Assembly: GCA_947475735.1 (NCBI GenBank)
Contig: CANJLQ010000009.1
Span: 62,001-126,000 of the forward strand
Source: Caulobacteraceae bacterium
GTDB taxonomy: Bacteria; Pseudomonadota; Alphaproteobacteria; Caulobacterales; Caulobacteraceae
Direction of reading: 5' to 3'
Length of the DNA stretch: 64,000 bases
Under the pieces are notes generated by a model. The model was given only the letters and a program-made list of their open reading frames with translations, was not told the origin of the DNA and did no database searches. A program made the position numbers and the translations under genes. Below are positions 25,221 to 34,224 of this stretch, piece after piece. The first letter of the stretch is position 1, and each line of letters begins with the position of its first letter.

Positions 25221-26015
25221 TCAGCCGTACAGGTCACCCAGATAGACCCGGCGCACCTCGGGGTCGTGGATGACCTCGTCGGCCGTGCCCTCGAACAGGA
25301 CTTCGCCGTTGGAAATGATCGAGGCGCGATCGATGATGTCCAGGGTCTCGCGGACGTTGTGGTCGGTGATCAGCACGCCGATGCCCTCGCCCGCCAGATA
25401 GCGGATGACCTGGCGGATGTCGGCGATGGCCAGGGGGTCGATGCCGGCGAAGGGTTCGTCCAGCAGCATGAAGCTGGGCCGACCGGCCAGGGAGCGGGCG
25501 ATCTCGACGCGGCGCCGCTCGCCGCCCGAGAGACCCGTGGCCGGGGCGTGGCGAAGGTGGCCGATGTTCAGGTCGTCCAGCAGGCGCGTGGTCTCGGTCT
25601 CGATCGCCTTGCCGGAGTGGTTCAGCTCGACCACCGCCATGACGTTCTGCTCGACCGTCATGCCGCGAAAGATCGAGGCCTCCTGCGCCAGATAGCCCAG
25701 ACCCATGCGGGCGCGCTGGTACATGGGCTGGGCGGTGATGTCCTCGCCGTCCAGCCAGATCGAGCCGCTGTCGGCCGGGATCAGGCCGGTGATCATGTAG
25801 AAGCAGGTGGTCTTGCCCGCGCCGTTGGGCCCCAGCAGTCCCGCGACCTCGCCCCGCTGCACGGTCAGGGATACGTCGCGCACCACCTGACGCGCGCCGA
25901 AGGCCCTGGCGATGTTCTGAACCCTCAGGCCCTTGTCGGGCGCGGGACCGGGCGGCGGGGCCGGATCGGCCTCGCGCTCCTTCAGGTTCAGGGCGGAGAG
26001 TTCCTTGCGCGCCAT
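25221..26015 (-). CDS. lptB: LPS export ABC transporter ATP-binding protein LptB
   Basis: The 264-residue protein from ATG 26015 has a ~25-residue Pro-rich N-terminal extension before the ABC domain. Walker A LLGPNGAGKTT, signature LSGGERRRVEIARSLA, Walker B FMLLDEPFAGIDP and switch TDHNVRET are intact. The VLITDHNVRETLDIIDRA and C-terminal VRRVYLGDLYG segments are LptB-specific. Together with LptF/LptG (not in the window) it powers LPS extraction from the inner membrane. It is the fourth gene of the rnd-lptC-lptA-lptB operon, 22 bases after lptA. Confidence 0.97.
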   Translation of the reverse strand: MARKELSALNLKEREADPAPPPGPAPDKGLRVQNIARAFGARQVVRDVSLTVQRGEVAGLLGPNGAGKTTCFYMITGLIPADSGSIWLDGEDITAQPMYQRARMGLGYLAQEASIFRGMTVEQNVMAVVELNHSGKAIETETTRLLDDLNIGHLRHAPATGLSGGERRRVEIARSLAGRPSFMLLDEPFAGIDPLAIADIRQVIRYLAGEGIGVLITDHNVRETLDIIDRASIISNGEVLFEGTADEVIHDPEVRRVYLGDLYG

Positions 26016-26037
26016 CCGGTGGGTCTGGCCCGAAGGC

Positions 26038-26535
26038 TCAGTTCGCGCCTTCCGGATAGAAGACGCCGCGCACGCGCCCGCCGCCCTGGCCGCCACCGCC
26101 CTCGATCCGGGCCTGACCCGTATCGACGTTGTAGCTCAGGCTGGCTCCGGTCAGGACGTTCTGGCCCTGGGTCAGGATGACGTCACCCGTCACGACGACA
26201 GTCGCGTTGGACACGGTGTAGACGGCCCGGTCGCCGCGGATCGTCTCGGTCGGGGTGACATAGTAGACATCGCCCTCGGCCTCGATGCGGGTCAGGCCGC
26301 CCGAGCTGTCACGCGCGCCCTGGATGGTGTTCGCCCGCAGGCGGGACTGGCCCTGGGTGATCTCGGCCCGGCCCCGCAGGGAGACGGCGGTGTTGGTCAA
26401 CTCACCGGTGTCGGCGCCGTAGCCGATGGGCTGGTTGGAGGTGTTGGGCCGCGTCTGGGCGATCGCCATGCCGCCCGCCGCCATGGCGAGGGCGGCCGTC
26501 GCCGTCAGCAGGATCCTGGTCGTCTTCATGGTCAT
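26038..26535 (-). CDS. lptA: LPS transport periplasmic bridge protein LptA
   Basis: The 165-residue protein has a signal peptide (about residues 1-26, ending AMAAGGMAIAQ) and an OstA/LptA beta-jellyroll: NTAVSLRGRAEITQGQSRLRAN, GDVYYVTPTETIRGDRAVYT, NATVVVTGDVILTQGQNVL. LptA forms the periplasmic bridge that conducts LPS between LptC and LptD. The C-terminus is short and Gly-rich. Its start overlaps lptC by 4 bases. Confidence 0.95.
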   Translation of the reverse strand: MTMKTTRILLTATAALAMAAGGMAIAQTRPNTSNQPIGYGADTGELTNTAVSLRGRAEITQGQSRLRANTIQGARDSSGGLTRIEAEGDVYYVTPTETIRGDRAVYTVSNATVVVTGDVILTQGQNVLTGASLSYNVDTGQARIEGGGGQGGGRVRGVFYPEGAN

Positions 26536-27206
26536 TCACCGGAGGCGGCGGCGATCGTGCCCCGCACCTTGTTATCGCCCGAGCCACTGAACACGACCCG
26601 CTGGCCCTGTTCATATATCGCATAGGACGTCGCGGAAATGGTTCCAAGGGGGCCGCGCCCCTCCACGCCCTTGTCACCGGTCACGACACCGGTGGCGGTA
26701 TCGACCACAGCCTCTGGCGTCGTCAGGACGAAGCCCGAGCCGCCGTCCGAAATCCGCACGTTCGGCCCGATCGTCACCGACCGCTCGGCCTCGTTGTACA
26801 TGCCCGCGTCGGCCGTCATCTCGGTGACCTTGGCCCCCCCGAGATTCAGCCTCAGCACCGGGCCGTTCAGTCGGAACCGACCCGTCGCCGGATCACGCAC
26901 CGCCCCTTCGGCCCCGATGACGAAACTGCGGCCCTCGGCGTCCTGGCCGTGGAACATGGGGTTGTCCAGGCGGATGTCGCGGGCCTGGCTGGCCTCGCGC
27001 TCCACGCCGGACATGACGGTGCGGAACACCGTCCAGGTCAGGGCCCCGCCCGCCAGCACCACGATCAGGATCGGCAGCAGGCGACGATACAGCCGCACCC
27101 GTTGCGACCGCGCCCGCCAGCGTTCGGCCTCGATCGCCAGCCGCGCCTCATCGGCCGCCTTGCGGTCCAGACCGGCGCGATCAGGAAACGGGCCGGGGTC
27201 GGTCAT
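26532..27206 (-). CDS. lptC: LPS export system protein LptC
   Basis: A 224-residue single-pass inner-membrane protein. After a basic N-terminus the membrane anchor lies at about residues 43-63 (RLLPILIVVLAGGALTWTVF). The periplasmic jellyroll follows, with DIRLDNPMFHGQDAEGRSFV, ATGRFRLNGPVLRLNLG and GDKGVEGRGPLGTISATSYA, in the style of alphaproteobacterial LptC. It receives LPS from the LptB2FG complex and hands it to LptA. It overlaps rnd upstream and lptA downstream by 4 bases each. Confidence 0.94.
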   Translation of the reverse strand: MTDPGPFPDRAGLDRKAADEARLAIEAERWRARSQRVRLYRRLLPILIVVLAGGALTWTVFRTVMSGVEREASQARDIRLDNPMFHGQDAEGRSFVIGAEGAVRDPATGRFRLNGPVLRLNLGGAKVTEMTADAGMYNEAERSVTIGPNVRISDGGSGFVLTTPEAVVDTATGVVTGDKGVEGRGPLGTISATSYAIYEQGQRVVFSGSGDNKVRGTIAAASGE

Positions 27207-27823
27207 TTGGTCCAGGTGTGGGCGAACACGTCGTCCTCGAAGCCCATCAGGTCCAGGCGCGCGCGGGTCGGCAGGAAGTCGAAACAGGCCTTGGCCAGAG
27301 CCGTCCGGCCTTCGCGTGCCAGCATCTCGTCCAGCCGGGCCTTGATGACATGCAGATGCAGGACATCGGACGCCGCGTACTCAAGCTGGGCCGGCGACAG
27401 CTCGGCGGCACCCCAGTCCGACGACTGCTGGGCCTTTGACAGGTCGACGCCGGCCAGTTCGCGCGCCACGTCCTTCAGTCCATGCCGGTCGGTATAGGTC
27501 CGCGCCAGCTTGGACGCGATCTTGGTGCAATAGACCGGGCGCGTCTCGACCCCCAGGTGCAGTTCGACCATGGCGATGTCGAACCGGCCGAAGTGAAAAA
27601 TCTTCAGCACGCCCGGATCGGCCATCAGCCGCTTCAGGTTCGGACAGTCGTAGACGGGCCGGTTCAGCCGCACGACGTGGGCGTCGCCGTCGCCGGCCGA
27701 CAGCTGGACGACGCACAGGGGATCGCGGCCGAGGCGCAGTCCCATGGTCTCGGAATCGACGGCGACCTCGGGGCCCAGGTCCAGGCCGTCGGGCAGGTCG
27801 CCTTCATGAAAGTGAACGGTCAT
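27203..27823 (-). CDS. rnd: Ribonuclease D-type 3'-5' exonuclease
   Basis: From ATG 27823 the protein is 206 residues. The DEDD exonuclease motifs are visible: VAVDSETMGL (DxE), KIFHFGRFDIAMVELHLG (NxxFD-like), and YAASDVLHLHVI (YxxxD). It lacks the HRDC domains of E. coli RNase D, as is usual for this alphaproteobacterial lpt-linked form, which is about 205 residues long. Probable role is 3' trimming of structured RNA. It heads the lptC-lptA-lptB transcript. Confidence 0.92.
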   Translation of the reverse strand: MTVHFHEGDLPDGLDLGPEVAVDSETMGLRLGRDPLCVVQLSAGDGDAHVVRLNRPVYDCPNLKRLMADPGVLKIFHFGRFDIAMVELHLGVETRPVYCTKIASKLARTYTDRHGLKDVARELAGVDLSKAQQSSDWGAAELSPAQLEYAASDVLHLHVIKARLDEMLAREGRTALAKACFDFLPTRARLDLMGFEDDVFAHTWTK

Positions 27824-27891
27824 GCCGCTTCCTAGCGCAGCCGCAGGGCGGAGGCGATAGGCGGCCTCCGCAGGCACCGAGGCAGACGAAA

Positions 27892-27916
27892 GGGGCCCGG
27901 ACAGCGTCCGGGCCCC
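27892..27916 (-). terminator. Hairpin terminator downstream of the heptad-repeat gene
   Basis: GGGGCCCGGAC and GTCCGGGCCCC pair as an 11-bp stem around a 3-base loop. On the minus strand it is followed by TTTCGTCTG, a weak T-tract, 25 bases after the stop of the exported heptad-repeat gene. It also separates that gene from rnd. Confidence 0.7.
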
Positions 27917-27940
27917 TCCAAGCCGTTCGTGGGCGGAAGC

Positions 27941-28402
27941 CTAGTGGCCGCCGTCGACCGGGGTGCAGACGGCGCCGTCGGTGCAGTCCGAGAAATGAAC
28001 CTGCGGCGGTTCGACCAGGATTTCCGACGGCCGCACATGGACGTCGGGACGCTGGACATAGATCTGGGCCGGGGCGATGCGGATCGGCGGCGCGTCGACA
28101 TAGACCGGCGGACCGGCGATGTGGATGGTCGGACCTTCGACATTCACTGGGCGCCCGATCACCCGGTATCCGGGCGAGGCGACGTGAATGGCCGGGCCGG
28201 CCGGAATGTTGATCGGCGGGCCCCAGCCGCCGGGAGGCGTGTAGCCACCGCCACCGCCGGTCCACGGGCCGTAGAAGTCCACCACGCGGGTACAGGCGCA
28301 CGGGGCACCGTCGTAGTGGGGCGTCTCATGGCACCCGTGCCCATCCGACGCGGCCGCGCCGGAGATGAGCATGGAGGCCACGATCGAAGTGATCGGATCC
28401 AT
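27941..28402 (-). CDS. Exported protein with ten 7-residue tandem repeats, unknown function
   Basis: The 153-residue protein begins with a short hydrophobic export-like segment (residues 4-19, ending GAAAS). Then come clustered cysteines (24, 35, 37), a Gly/Pro-rich stretch, and residues 70-139 made of ten consecutive 7-residue units: PAIHVAS, PGYRVIG, RPVNVEG, PTIHIAG, PPVYVDA, PPIRIAP, AQIYVQR, PDVHVRP, SEILVEP and PQVHFSD. The common pattern is P-x-[VI]-x-[VI]-x-x, so each unit offers one short beta strand. Two more cysteines lie near the C-terminus. I do not recognise a family. It is monocistronic, with a hairpin terminator behind it. Confidence 0.85.
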   Translation of the reverse strand: MDPITSIVASMLISGAAASDGHGCHETPHYDGAPCACTRVVDFYGPWTGGGGGYTPPGGWGPPINIPAGPAIHVASPGYRVIGRPVNVEGPTIHIAGPPVYVDAPPIRIAPAQIYVQRPDVHVRPSEILVEPPQVHFSDCTDGAVCTPVDGGH

Positions 28403-28561
28403 TGTCAGCTCCCCTTAAGTCCTTGCGAGACCTCACTTTTCCCCTCTCAGGCGAACCCTGAGGGAGGCTGGCGAGCCGCGTAATCAGCGTTATATTAACC
28501 ATTCCGGACTGTCTACCGCCCGGCTCGGCTTGCCCTTTAGTGTGGCCCGGACTACACGGCG

Positions 28562-28760
28562 GCCGTCATCGGGGAGTAGTCGCCTGCGTCTTCCAGCAGG
28601 GCCCGCGTCAACACACTTCCTCTCGCCCGGAGAGGATGGCGCGGACGGAAGGTCCCACGGTCGGCCGCAAGGTCTCCGTGAACGTCCCTCAAGCAGCGAG
28701 GCCCCGCGGGTCGAGCGATAGGGACACCAGGATCCTCCTGACAAGACCGTTGGCTTCGCA
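28562..28760 (+). promoter_or_regulatory. yybP-ykoY manganese riboswitch
   Basis: The conserved core of this riboswitch is present: CGGGGAGTAG at 28570-28579, then after a short stem CGTCAACACACTT at 28606-28618, and downstream ACAAGACC at 28741-28748. It lies in the leader of the TMEM165-type exporter gene that starts at 28834, the classic arrangement in which Mn2+ binding turns on manganese export. One variable stem carries a copy of the dispersed hairpin repeat. Exact ends are approximate. The rest of the 430-base gap (28403-28561) holds only leader sequence for the divergent heptad-repeat gene, with a CTCAGG/CCTGAG hairpin near 28447. Confidence 0.88.
28684..28725. repeat. Structured dispersed repeat, copy B (inside the Mn riboswitch)
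   Basis: The core has the same arms as copy A at 20134-20171 (CAAGCAGCGAG and GTCGAGCGAT, 30 bases in all) with a 6-bp outer stem GTCCCT/AGGGAC in place of CGCT/AGCG. It falls between the second and third conserved blocks of the riboswitch, where stem length is normally variable. Confidence 0.55.
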
Positions 28761-28833
28761 GGGTTGATTCCACGCGGGGTCCGGCTGCGAACGCCACAGG
28801 TCCGCCCGCCGAGGCCCCGCGAGAGACTGCGTT

Positions 28834-29400
28834 TTGGACGCCCTGCTGATTTCGATCGGCCTCGTCTCCCTGGCGGAGATCGGGGACAAGACCATGTTGC
28901 TGGCCATCGCCCTGGCGGCGACCTGGCGACGCCCCACGCCGATCGTGCTGGGCATCCTGGCGGCGACCCTGGTCAATCACGCCTTCGCCGCGCTCGCCGG
29001 GACCCTGGCGGCCCAGTATCTGGAGGGGCCCTGGATGCGCTGGATCGTCGGGATCGCCTTCCTGGGCTTCGCCGTCTGGGCCTTGATCCCCGACACGCTG
29101 GAGGTCGAGGACGCCGAGGTCGTGGAAAAGACCGCCTGGGGCATCTTCTGGACCACCACGGCGGCCTTCTTTCTGGTCGAGATGGGCGACAAGACCCAGA
29201 TCGCGACGGCCGGCCTGGCCATTCGCTTCGAGAACCTGGCGCTGGTCGTGGCGGGCTCGACGATCGGCATGATGCTGGTCAACGGTCCGGCCGTCTTGCT
29301 GGGCGAGGCCACCGCCGCCCGCCTGCCGCTGAAGTACATCCGCATGGCCGCCGCCGCGGCCTTCGCCGGGACGGGCCTCTGGGTGCTGCTGGCGGGCTAG
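28834..29400 (+). CDS. TMEM165/GDT1 (UPF0016) family divalent-cation exporter
   Basis: A 188-residue inner-membrane protein with a TTG start. It has about six membrane segments in two inverted halves, each with the family motif E-x-G-D-K-T: EIGDKT at residues 15-20 and EMGDKT in the second half. Bacterial members export Mn2+ and are commonly controlled by the yybP-ykoY riboswitch, which is what lies upstream here. The combination makes manganese efflux the likely role, more so than the Ca2+/H+ activity proposed for the eukaryotic branch. It ends 8 bases from the convergent polysaccharide-export gene. Confidence 0.93.
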   Translation: MDALLISIGLVSLAEIGDKTMLLAIALAATWRRPTPIVLGILAATLVNHAFAALAGTLAAQYLEGPWMRWIVGIAFLGFAVWALIPDTLEVEDAEVVEKTAWGIFWTTTAAFFLVEMGDKTQIATAGLAIRFENLALVVAGSTIGMMLVNGPAVLLGEATAARLPLKYIRMAAAAAFAGTGLWVLLAG

Positions 29401-29407
29401 ACCCGAC

Positions 29408-29989
29408 CTAGAAGAAGCGTTCGCCGATGCGGATCGTGTCGCCCGGCGCGACCTGGGTCGCGGTCGTCAGGGGAAAGGTCTGCTCTCCATTGACGTCCGC
29501 TCGCTTGATGTAGACCCGCCGCGTGTCCGCCCGATAGGTGAACCCCCCGGCCGTCGCCACCGCGTTCAGCACCGTCAGATTGGCGGTGTAGGGGTATTCG
29601 CCGGGCGTGTTGACCTCACCCAGGATGTAGAAGGGCCGGTAGTTCAAAACCTCGGCGTTGACGCGCGGCTCGTTGATGTAGCCCTGACGCAGGGCGACGG
29701 CGATCTGCTCCTGAAGTTCCGCGATGGTCAGGCCTTGGGCCTGGACCTCGCCGATCAGCGGCAGCGAAATCTTCCCCGAACTCCCGACCAGGAACTCCCC
29801 GGTCAGGGCCTCCTCGCCGAACACATTGACGCGAATTTTGTCGGCCGGCCCCAGCCGGTATTCGGGCACGATCCGCACGGCCTCGCTGCCTTGAACGGCC
29901 GCGACAGGGACGAGGCCCGGATCCGCCGCGCAACTGGCCAGAACCAGGCCCATCAGCAGCCCGAGCAATCGGGTCAAATGTCCGCGCAT
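29408..29989 (-). CDS. Polysaccharide biosynthesis/export lipoprotein, Wza-like
   Basis: From ATG 29989 the product is 193 residues with a lipobox LVLASC (Cys20). The Poly_export domain spans YRLGPADKIRVNVFGEEALT to LRQGYINEPRVNAEVLNYRP, followed by a SLBB domain (FYILGEVNTPGEYPYTANLT, VLNAVATAGGFTYRADTRRVYI). Such proteins form the outer-membrane channel or periplasmic collar for capsule, exopolysaccharide or holdfast polysaccharide (HfsD-type in Caulobacter). This short form has one SLBB unit. No glycosyltransferase or Wzc partner lies nearby, so the polymer is unknown. Confidence 0.92.
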   Translation of the reverse strand: MRGHLTRLLGLLMGLVLASCAADPGLVPVAAVQGSEAVRIVPEYRLGPADKIRVNVFGEEALTGEFLVGSSGKISLPLIGEVQAQGLTIAELQEQIAVALRQGYINEPRVNAEVLNYRPFYILGEVNTPGEYPYTANLTVLNAVATAGGFTYRADTRRVYIKRADVNGEQTFPLTTATQVAPGDTIRIGERFF

Positions 29990-30200
29990 AACCGTATCCC
30001 CACAACTCCGCCGGGCTTTTAGCCGTGTTGAGCGCCGTGATCCAGTCCGCATCCGAGCTTGGCCGAACCTGGAAATCCCAGCCCCGCCGCGCCGTGCACG
30101 CGCGGGTGCCCGGATTGCCTGCGTCCGGCCGGTCGTGACGAGAGGTTCGGGACGCCGCAGTCGCCGAAACCGAGCCGGCGACCCGGTCGGGCCGGGATGG

Positions 30201-31154
30201 TTATTCCGCCAGGAAGGTGTCCAGCGTGCGGTTGAAGGCCTCGGGCTGGTCGATGAAGACGAAGTGGGCGGCCTCGTCGATGCGCGTCAGCTCCACGCCC
30301 GGCAGGGTCGCGAACGAGGCGCGGTACATGCCGTCGGTGATTTCGGGCGTCATCCCGGGGAAGTCGAAGGCGACATAGACCACTTCGGTCGGCACGGTGA
30401 TGTTGGCCAGCTCGGGCCGCAAGTCGGTGACGATCAGCTCGCGATAGGCGTTGGACGAGACGGTCCGGTCGCTGGCGGCCGTGTCAGCCAGGATCATCGG
30501 CTCGGCGGCTTCGTCTCGGACCATGGTGGCGACGGTCGCGGCGGCCTGGGCGCGATAGGCTTCCTCCGGGCTGTTCAGCATCTGGGCGTGGATCATGTCG
30601 GCCATCGGCGTGACCGCCTCGACGGTGGGGTTCGTCCCCGGCTGGGCGAACATGGCCCCCATGAAGGGTACCATGTCCACGACCATCAGCCGCCCGACGG
30701 CCTCGGGATGCCGCGCCGCCAGCATCAGGCCGATGGTGCCCCCCATGGAGTGGCCGACCACGGCGGGCCGGTCCAGATCGTTCTCGGCGATGTAGCGGGC
30801 GATCTCTTCGGCCACGGGGGCGGCGACGGGGCCTTCTGCATTGCCCTTCACAGGCGCGCCGGCGAAGCCCTGGATGTGGATGCGGTGCACTCGCCATCCG
30901 GCCCCCAGGTGATCGACCGTGCCCTGCCACACTTCGGGCGAGGAACTCAGGCCGGGGATCAGGATGATGTCGCGCACGCCCGGCCCGGCCTCGCCGTCCA
31001 CCCGGACGTGCAGGCGGTCGGAGGTGAAGTCGGCGTGATGGTGGGCGTGCTCGGCGGCCTCATGAGCATCCTGGGCGCGGACCTCTCCGACGCCGGCGAG
31101 GTTGGCCATCAGGCCGAGGGCGGCGATGACGCCGGTCAGGATGTGGGTGTTCAT
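30201..31154 (-). CDS. Exported alpha/beta hydrolase
   Basis: A 317-residue protein from ATG 31154 with a signal peptide (about residues 1-27, ending EVRAQ) and a His-rich stretch after it (EHAHHHADF). The hydrolase fold shows the oxyanion-side IILIPGLSSSPEVWQG, the nucleophile elbow VVGHSMGGTIGLML (Ser) and the catalytic His in EAAHFVFIDQP. A periplasmic esterase or lipase-like activity is likely; the substrate is unknown. The 211-base gap on its 3' side (29990-30200) shows no recognisable feature. Its start is 71 bases after the MaoC gene on the same strand. Confidence 0.88.
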   Translation of the reverse strand: MNTHILTGVIAALGLMANLAGVGEVRAQDAHEAAEHAHHHADFTSDRLHVRVDGEAGPGVRDIILIPGLSSSPEVWQGTVDHLGAGWRVHRIHIQGFAGAPVKGNAEGPVAAPVAEEIARYIAENDLDRPAVVGHSMGGTIGLMLAARHPEAVGRLMVVDMVPFMGAMFAQPGTNPTVEAVTPMADMIHAQMLNSPEEAYRAQAAATVATMVRDEAAEPMILADTAASDRTVSSNAYRELIVTDLRPELANITVPTEVVYVAFDFPGMTPEITDGMYRASFATLPGVELTRIDEAAHFVFIDQPEAFNRTLDTFLAE

Positions 31155-31225
31155 CTCGGGGTCCTTTTCAATGCCGGGATCGGCCTTCATCCCCTGGTCG
31201 CCGCCGAGGGGCCGATTGGATGCGG

Positions 31226-31681
31226 TCAGCCGCCGATCATCTGCATGCCCAGCCATTCGGCGATCAGGGCGGGCTTGTCTCCCCCCTCGATCTCGATGGT
31301 CAGCTCGTGCTTCAGCAGCCAGCGCCCGCCGCCCTTGTCGTCGGCGGACAGCAGTTTGAACCGGCCCCGCACCTTTGACCCGGCGGATACTGGGGCGAGG
31401 AAGCGCAGCTTGTCGAAGCCGTAGTTGACGCCCATCACCACGCCCTCCAGCGGCTTGACCGCGTCATAGGACATGGCCGAGGCGAGGCTGAGGGTCAGGA
31501 AGCCGTGGGCGATGGTGCCGCCGAACGGCGTCGCCCTGGCCGCTTCCGGATCGACGTGGATGAACTGACGATCCTCGGTGGTCTCGGCGAAGGCGTCGAT
31601 CCGGGCCTGATCGACCGTGAACCAGCGGCTGACGCCGATCTCGGTGCCGATCAGCGACGACAGATCGGATGGCTTGGTCAT
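31226..31681 (-). CDS. MaoC-like hot-dog hydratase
   Basis: The 151-residue protein has the R-hydratase hot-dog fold: VDQARIDAFAETTEDRQFIHVDPEAA with the catalytic Asp/His pair (D...H in QFIHVDP), FGGTIAHGFLTLSL, and NYGFDKLRFLAPVSAGSKVR. This is close to the PhaJ/MaoC enoyl-CoA hydratases that hydrate trans-2-enoyl-CoA to the R-3-hydroxyacyl form. It could serve fatty-acid or PHA metabolism. Its stop region overlaps the preceding threonine dehydratase by 4 bases. Confidence 0.93.
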   Translation of the reverse strand: MTKPSDLSSLIGTEIGVSRWFTVDQARIDAFAETTEDRQFIHVDPEAARATPFGGTIAHGFLTLSLASAMSYDAVKPLEGVVMGVNYGFDKLRFLAPVSAGSKVRGRFKLLSADDKGGGRWLLKHELTIEIEGGDKPALIAEWLGMQMIGG

Positions 31682-32670
31682 GCGGCGGCTCCAGTGAAAC
31701 GGTCTTCGATGATGGCGGCGAACAGGCCAGGGTCGATGTTGCCGCCCGACAGGACGACGGCGGTCGTGCGCCCTCGGGTCTCGATCTTGCCGGCCAGCAC
31801 GGCCGCCAGGGCCGCCGCCCCGCCCGGCTCGACCACCAGTTTCAGCGTGCGGAAGGCATAGCGGACGGCCTCGGCCGCCTCGACGTCGCTGATTGTCAGC
31901 GCGCCCTTGAGAACCCGCTGGTTGATCGGAAAGGTCAGCTCTCCCGGGATCGGCGTCTGCAGGGCGTCGCAGATCGAGGGCGGTCCCTTGGGGTGCCCCA
32001 CCCGCTCGCCCGCCTTCAGGGACCGGGCGGTGTCGTCATAGTTCTCGGGCTCCACGGCCCAGCTCCCGGTCGATGGGCTCCGCGCCTCCAGCACCAGATT
32101 GATCCCCGCCATCAACCCCCCGCCGGAGCAGCAGCAGACCAGCTGATCGACCGGCCCATCGGCCTGATCCAGAATCTCCAGCGCCGTCGTCCCCTGGCCC
32201 TCAATGATGAAGGGATCATCGAAAGGCGGCACCAGGACCGCATTCTTCTCGGCGGCCAGCTGGGCCCCGATCTCCTCGCGGCTCTCTTTCCAGCGGTCGT
32301 ACAGGCGCACCTCGCCGCCGAAGGCCTTCACGCCCGCGACCTTGATGGCGGGGCTGTCGGCCGGCATGACGATGGTCGCGGCCGTGCCCACCATCCGCGC
32401 CGCCGCCGCCACGCCCTGGGCATGGTTGCCGGACGAGAACGCCACCACGCCCCGCGCCCGCGCCTCATCCGTCAGGCGGCTGATCCGGTTGTAGGCCCCC
32501 CGGAACTTGAAGGCCCCAGCGACCTGCATCGTTTCGGCCTTCAGCAGGATGCGCCCGCCCATGCGTTCGTTCAGCGCCGGGCTTTCGATCAGTGGGGTAC
32601 GGACGGCCGCGCCCTGGATCTGGCGGGCGGCGTCGACGACGCCTTGATAGGAAGCGATACGGTCGGCCAT
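31678..32670 (-). CDS. Threonine/serine dehydratase, PLP-dependent
   Basis: A 330-residue fold-type II PLP enzyme (ATG 32670). The Schiff-base Lys lies in GAFKFRGAYN near residue 55, with SSGNHAQGVA as the substrate loop and CCCSGGGLMAGI as the phosphate-binding glycine loop. The absence of a C-terminal ACT domain points to the catabolic-like or serine racemase-related group, deaminating threonine to 2-oxobutyrate. An unusual run of three cysteines precedes the glycine loop. It is coupled to MaoC and divergent from glpK with 45 bases between. Confidence 0.93.
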   Translation of the reverse strand: MADRIASYQGVVDAARQIQGAAVRTPLIESPALNERMGGRILLKAETMQVAGAFKFRGAYNRISRLTDEARARGVVAFSSGNHAQGVAAAARMVGTAATIVMPADSPAIKVAGVKAFGGEVRLYDRWKESREEIGAQLAAEKNAVLVPPFDDPFIIEGQGTTALEILDQADGPVDQLVCCCSGGGLMAGINLVLEARSPSTGSWAVEPENYDDTARSLKAGERVGHPKGPPSICDALQTPIPGELTFPINQRVLKGALTISDVEAAEAVRYAFRTLKLVVEPGGAAALAAVLAGKIETRGRTTAVVLSGGNIDPGLFAAIIEDRFTGAAA

Positions 32671-32715
32671 GAGCGGCGGATTAGCGCATCGTTCGATCCT
32701 GCGTAAGGTGGCCCC

Positions 32716-34216
<1,501 letters not shown>

Positions 34217-34224
<8 letters not shown>

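Noticed and set aside
28490..28505. CtrA-type half-site TTAACCAT upstream of the manganese riboswitch
   Set aside because: A half-site alone without the partner TTAA at 7 bases is expected often; no full TTAA-N7-TTAAC was found in the gap.
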